Origin: Bog-473 sp963763575
Lineage (GTDB): Bacteria > Actinomycetota > Acidimicrobiia > Acidimicrobiales > RAAP-2
Reading direction: 5' to 3'
Assembly (NCBI GenBank): GCA_963763575.1
Contig: CAVXPD010000007.1
Span: 1-64,000, forward strand
DNA: 64,000 nucleotides
The position numbers and the translations under genes are program-made. The notes below the pieces were generated by a model. It had not been told where the DNA came from. It saw only the letters and a list, made by a program, of their open reading frames with translations, and made no database searches. Below, one piece after another: positions 62,427 to 64,000 of this stretch (positions within the stretch are counted from its first letter, which is position 1; the number at the start of each line of letters is the position of its first letter).

Positions 62427-63308
62427 CTAGCGCGTTCTTTGCGACGCCAGCGCCTCGGCGCGTTTGGCCAGGCCGGCGGCGTCGAGCGAGTCGCACACCT
62501 CTGCGAAGTCTTCGGTCGGCCCCGTCCAAAGAAGCGCGTCGACGTCAGAAAGCAGCGCGCGCTCGACGCGCAACGTGGCAAGGTCCTTGAACAGCAGGGC
62601 GTGATCGAAGTCGGCGCGGAGCGTCGATGCCAGCTTCGGCGCGCCGCGCACCGCGACGTCCCAGTCACCCGGTTCGGGCGGAATGTCCTCGAGGTGGGCC
62701 CAGCGAGCCAGCACGGCCGCCGCCGACTTGGCCCCCCAGCCCGAAAGGCCGGGGAACCCGTCGGCGCTGTCACCGACGAGGGCCAGGTAGTCCGGGATGG
62801 AGGTGGGCGGGACGCCGAACTTGGCGACGACGCCCGCCTCGTCGATGAGGAGGTTCTTGCGCCGGTCGAGCTGAACGACACGCCGCTCTCGCACACATTG
62901 ACCGAGGTCCTTGTCGGGCGTGCAGATGACGACCTGCTCGACCTCGGAATCGTCGGCGGCGACCGCGGCACCGCTCGCCAGGGCGTCGTCCGCCTCGACG
63001 TCGACCATCGGCCAGACGAAGACCCCCAGTGCGACGAGTGCGTCTTCGAGCGGCCAGAACTGCGACTTCAGATCGGGGTCGACGCCGTCTCCGGTCTTGT
63101 AACCCGCCCACAGCTCGTTGCGGAACGACTCGATCACGTGATCCGTGGCCACTCCGACGTGTGTGGCTCCCTCGCCGAGCAGCTGGAGGACCGAGCCCAC
63201 CACGCCGCGGACGGCGGCGACCTCCTGTCCCGCGGCGTTTCGGTGCGGCGGTGCACCGAAGAAATGCCGGAACAGCTCGTAGGTCCCGTCGACCAGGTGC
63301 ACCCTCAT
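62427..63308 (-). CDS. 5'-3' exonuclease (Pol I N-domain type)
   Basis: This 293-aa FEN-like nuclease has HLVDGTYELFRHFF and VDVEADDALASGAAVAA with the acidic metal-binding cluster. CTPDKDLGQCV and the H3TH motif DYLALVGDSADGFPGLSGWGAKSAA follow. It is a stand-alone exonuclease that removes 5' flaps or RNA primers. The ATG overlaps the stop of the upstream sigma-factor gene by 4 bp, which fixes the start. Confidence 0.87.
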   Translation of the reverse strand: MRVHLVDGTYELFRHFFGAPPHRNAAGQEVAAVRGVVGSVLQLLGEGATHVGVATDHVIESFRNELWAGYKTGDGVDPDLKSQFWPLEDALVALGVFVWPMVDVEADDALASGAAVAADDSEVEQVVICTPDKDLGQCVRERRVVQLDRRKNLLIDEAGVVAKFGVPPTSIPDYLALVGDSADGFPGLSGWGAKSAAAVLARWAHLEDIPPEPGDWDVAVRGAPKLASTLRADFDHALLFKDLATLRVERALLSDVDALLWTGPTEDFAEVCDSLDAAGLAKRAEALASQRTR

Positions 63309-64000
63309 GACGACGCCGAGTCTCTCATCGTCCGGGCCAGCGAGGCACGGGCCCGCTCCAGGAACCGTCGTTCGGCCTCGTTGTCGGTCAACGCCAACGC
63401 CAGCCCGTATTCGGCCGCGGCGTCGTCGGCCCGGCCGAGCCGCCGCAGCAGGTCGGCGCGGACGGCGTGAAAGGGTTGGTACGCGTCCAGGGGGAGGCCC
63501 GCGGTGGCTGCCAGCGCGGGCTCGGGCCCCTCGACCTCGGCCAAGGCAACGGCTCGGTTGAGCACGACGACCGGCGACGGTTCGAATGCGAGCAGTTGGT
63601 CGTAGAGGACGAGGATCTGGGCCCATCCGGTGCCCGCCTCCGTCGGAGCATCGGCGTGGACCGCGTTGATCGCAGCCTGAATCTGATACGGGCCGGGGGC
63701 GTTGCGCCGCAACAGGCCGCGCACCAATCCGAGGCCCTCGGCGATCAGCGCCTGATCCCAGAGACGACGGTCCTGTTCGCGCAGGGGCACGAGCGAACCG
63801 TCGGGGCCGGTGCGCGCCGGCCGCCGCGCCTCGATCAGGAGCATCAGCGCGAGCAGTCCGTGGACCTCCGGTTCGTCCGGCATCAGGGCAGCGAGGACAC
63901 GGCCGAGCCGGACCGCCTCGCCGGAAAGCTCTTCCCGGGCGAGCCGCTCCCCCGCCGTGGCGGTGTAGCCCTCGTTGAACACCAGGTATACGACGGCGAG
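63305..64000 (-). CDS. ECF sigma factor, C-terminal part (cut by window edge)
   Basis: The gene runs past the right end of the window. The visible part starts LAVVYLVFNEGYTAT and continues as the TPR-like helical extension (DUF6596) of large ECF sigma factors of the ECF42 type: ALMPDEPEVHGLLALMLL, LGLVRGLLRRNAPGPYQIQAAINAVHA, VLNRAVALAEVEGPE. The sigma2/sigma4 DNA-binding part lies outside. It is translationally coupled to the exonuclease. No YCII partner gene is in view on this side. Confidence 0.85.
   Translation of the reverse strand, partial: LAVVYLVFNEGYTATAGERLAREELSGEAVRLGRVLAALMPDEPEVHGLLALMLLIEARRPARTGPDGSLVPLREQDRRLWDQALIAEGLGLVRGLLRRNAPGPYQIQAAINAVHADAPTEAGTGWAQILVLYDQLLAFEPSPVVVLNRAVALAEVEGPEPALAATAGLPLDAYQPFHAVRADLLRRLGRADDAAAEYGLALALTDNEAERRFLERARASLARTMRDSASS

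Overview
The window is high-GC DNA from an actinobacterium, most likely a member of Acidimicrobiia. I infer this from secreted proteins built of GYW-x(n)-DGGVFxFG repeats, which I associate with that group, a DevR/DosR-type regulator beside universal stress proteins, DoxX and Lhr proteins of actinobacterial type, and many genes with a TANNNT box 5-8 bp in front of an ATG or GTG start (leaderless transcription). No rRNA, CRISPR array, integrase or recognisable transposase was seen. There is one tRNA (Ser, anticodon TGA).

Left end (1-8.7 kb): a head-to-tail tandem duplication of about 4.3 kb (units 16-4309 and 4310-8609). Each unit carries a short unknown ORF, a secreted GYW-repeat protein, a Leu/Val-type amino-acid dehydrogenase, a PAP2 phosphatase on the other strand, and the remnant of a SAM methyltransferase. 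The first half is almost identical between units. The last kilobase has diverged, PAP2 is intact only in unit 2, and the methyltransferase was already broken before duplication.

8.9-24.5 kb: a GYW/collagen-like secreted protein; a secreted alpha/beta hydrolase; a diacylglycerol-kinase-like protein whose membrane N-terminus is frameshifted off; a SulP permease; an MFS exporter; a broken YihY/BrkB gene; a DoxX-Rieske fusion; a metallophosphoesterase; an HSL-type esterase; and an acetyl-CoA hydrolase/CoA-transferase.

24.5-29 kb looks like a stress and redox module. A DevR-like response regulator is divergent from two universal stress proteins. A translationally coupled GNAT acetyltransferase and class II deacetylase follow, then a zinc alcohol dehydrogenase. 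After a palindrome-rich spacer come a Nudix hydrolase divergent from a CYTH-CHAD protein, an EthD-like protein, and a TauE/SafE permease.

33.5-46.7 kb: a leftward run of six closely packed genes (small membrane protein, patatin, methyltransferase, Lhr helicase, PxpA, fused PxpB-PxpC). Its divergent partner on the right is a pair of overlapping unknown genes, then typA/bipA, a VOC protein and tRNA-Ser.

46.9-60.5 kb looks accessory: mostly single genes on both strands, by eye less GC-rich, encoding small modifying enzymes (four methyltransferases, two GNATs, two HADs, two HIT proteins, sulfotransferase, VOC) plus PhoU and unknowns. 60.5-64 kb returns to dense operons: two membrane-anchored proteins sharing a TCLGGV domain (one with a GH43 domain), a 5'-3' exonuclease, and an ECF sigma factor cut by the window edge. 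Several genes carry single-base frameshifts; real decay and indel errors in the assembly cannot be separated from sequence alone.
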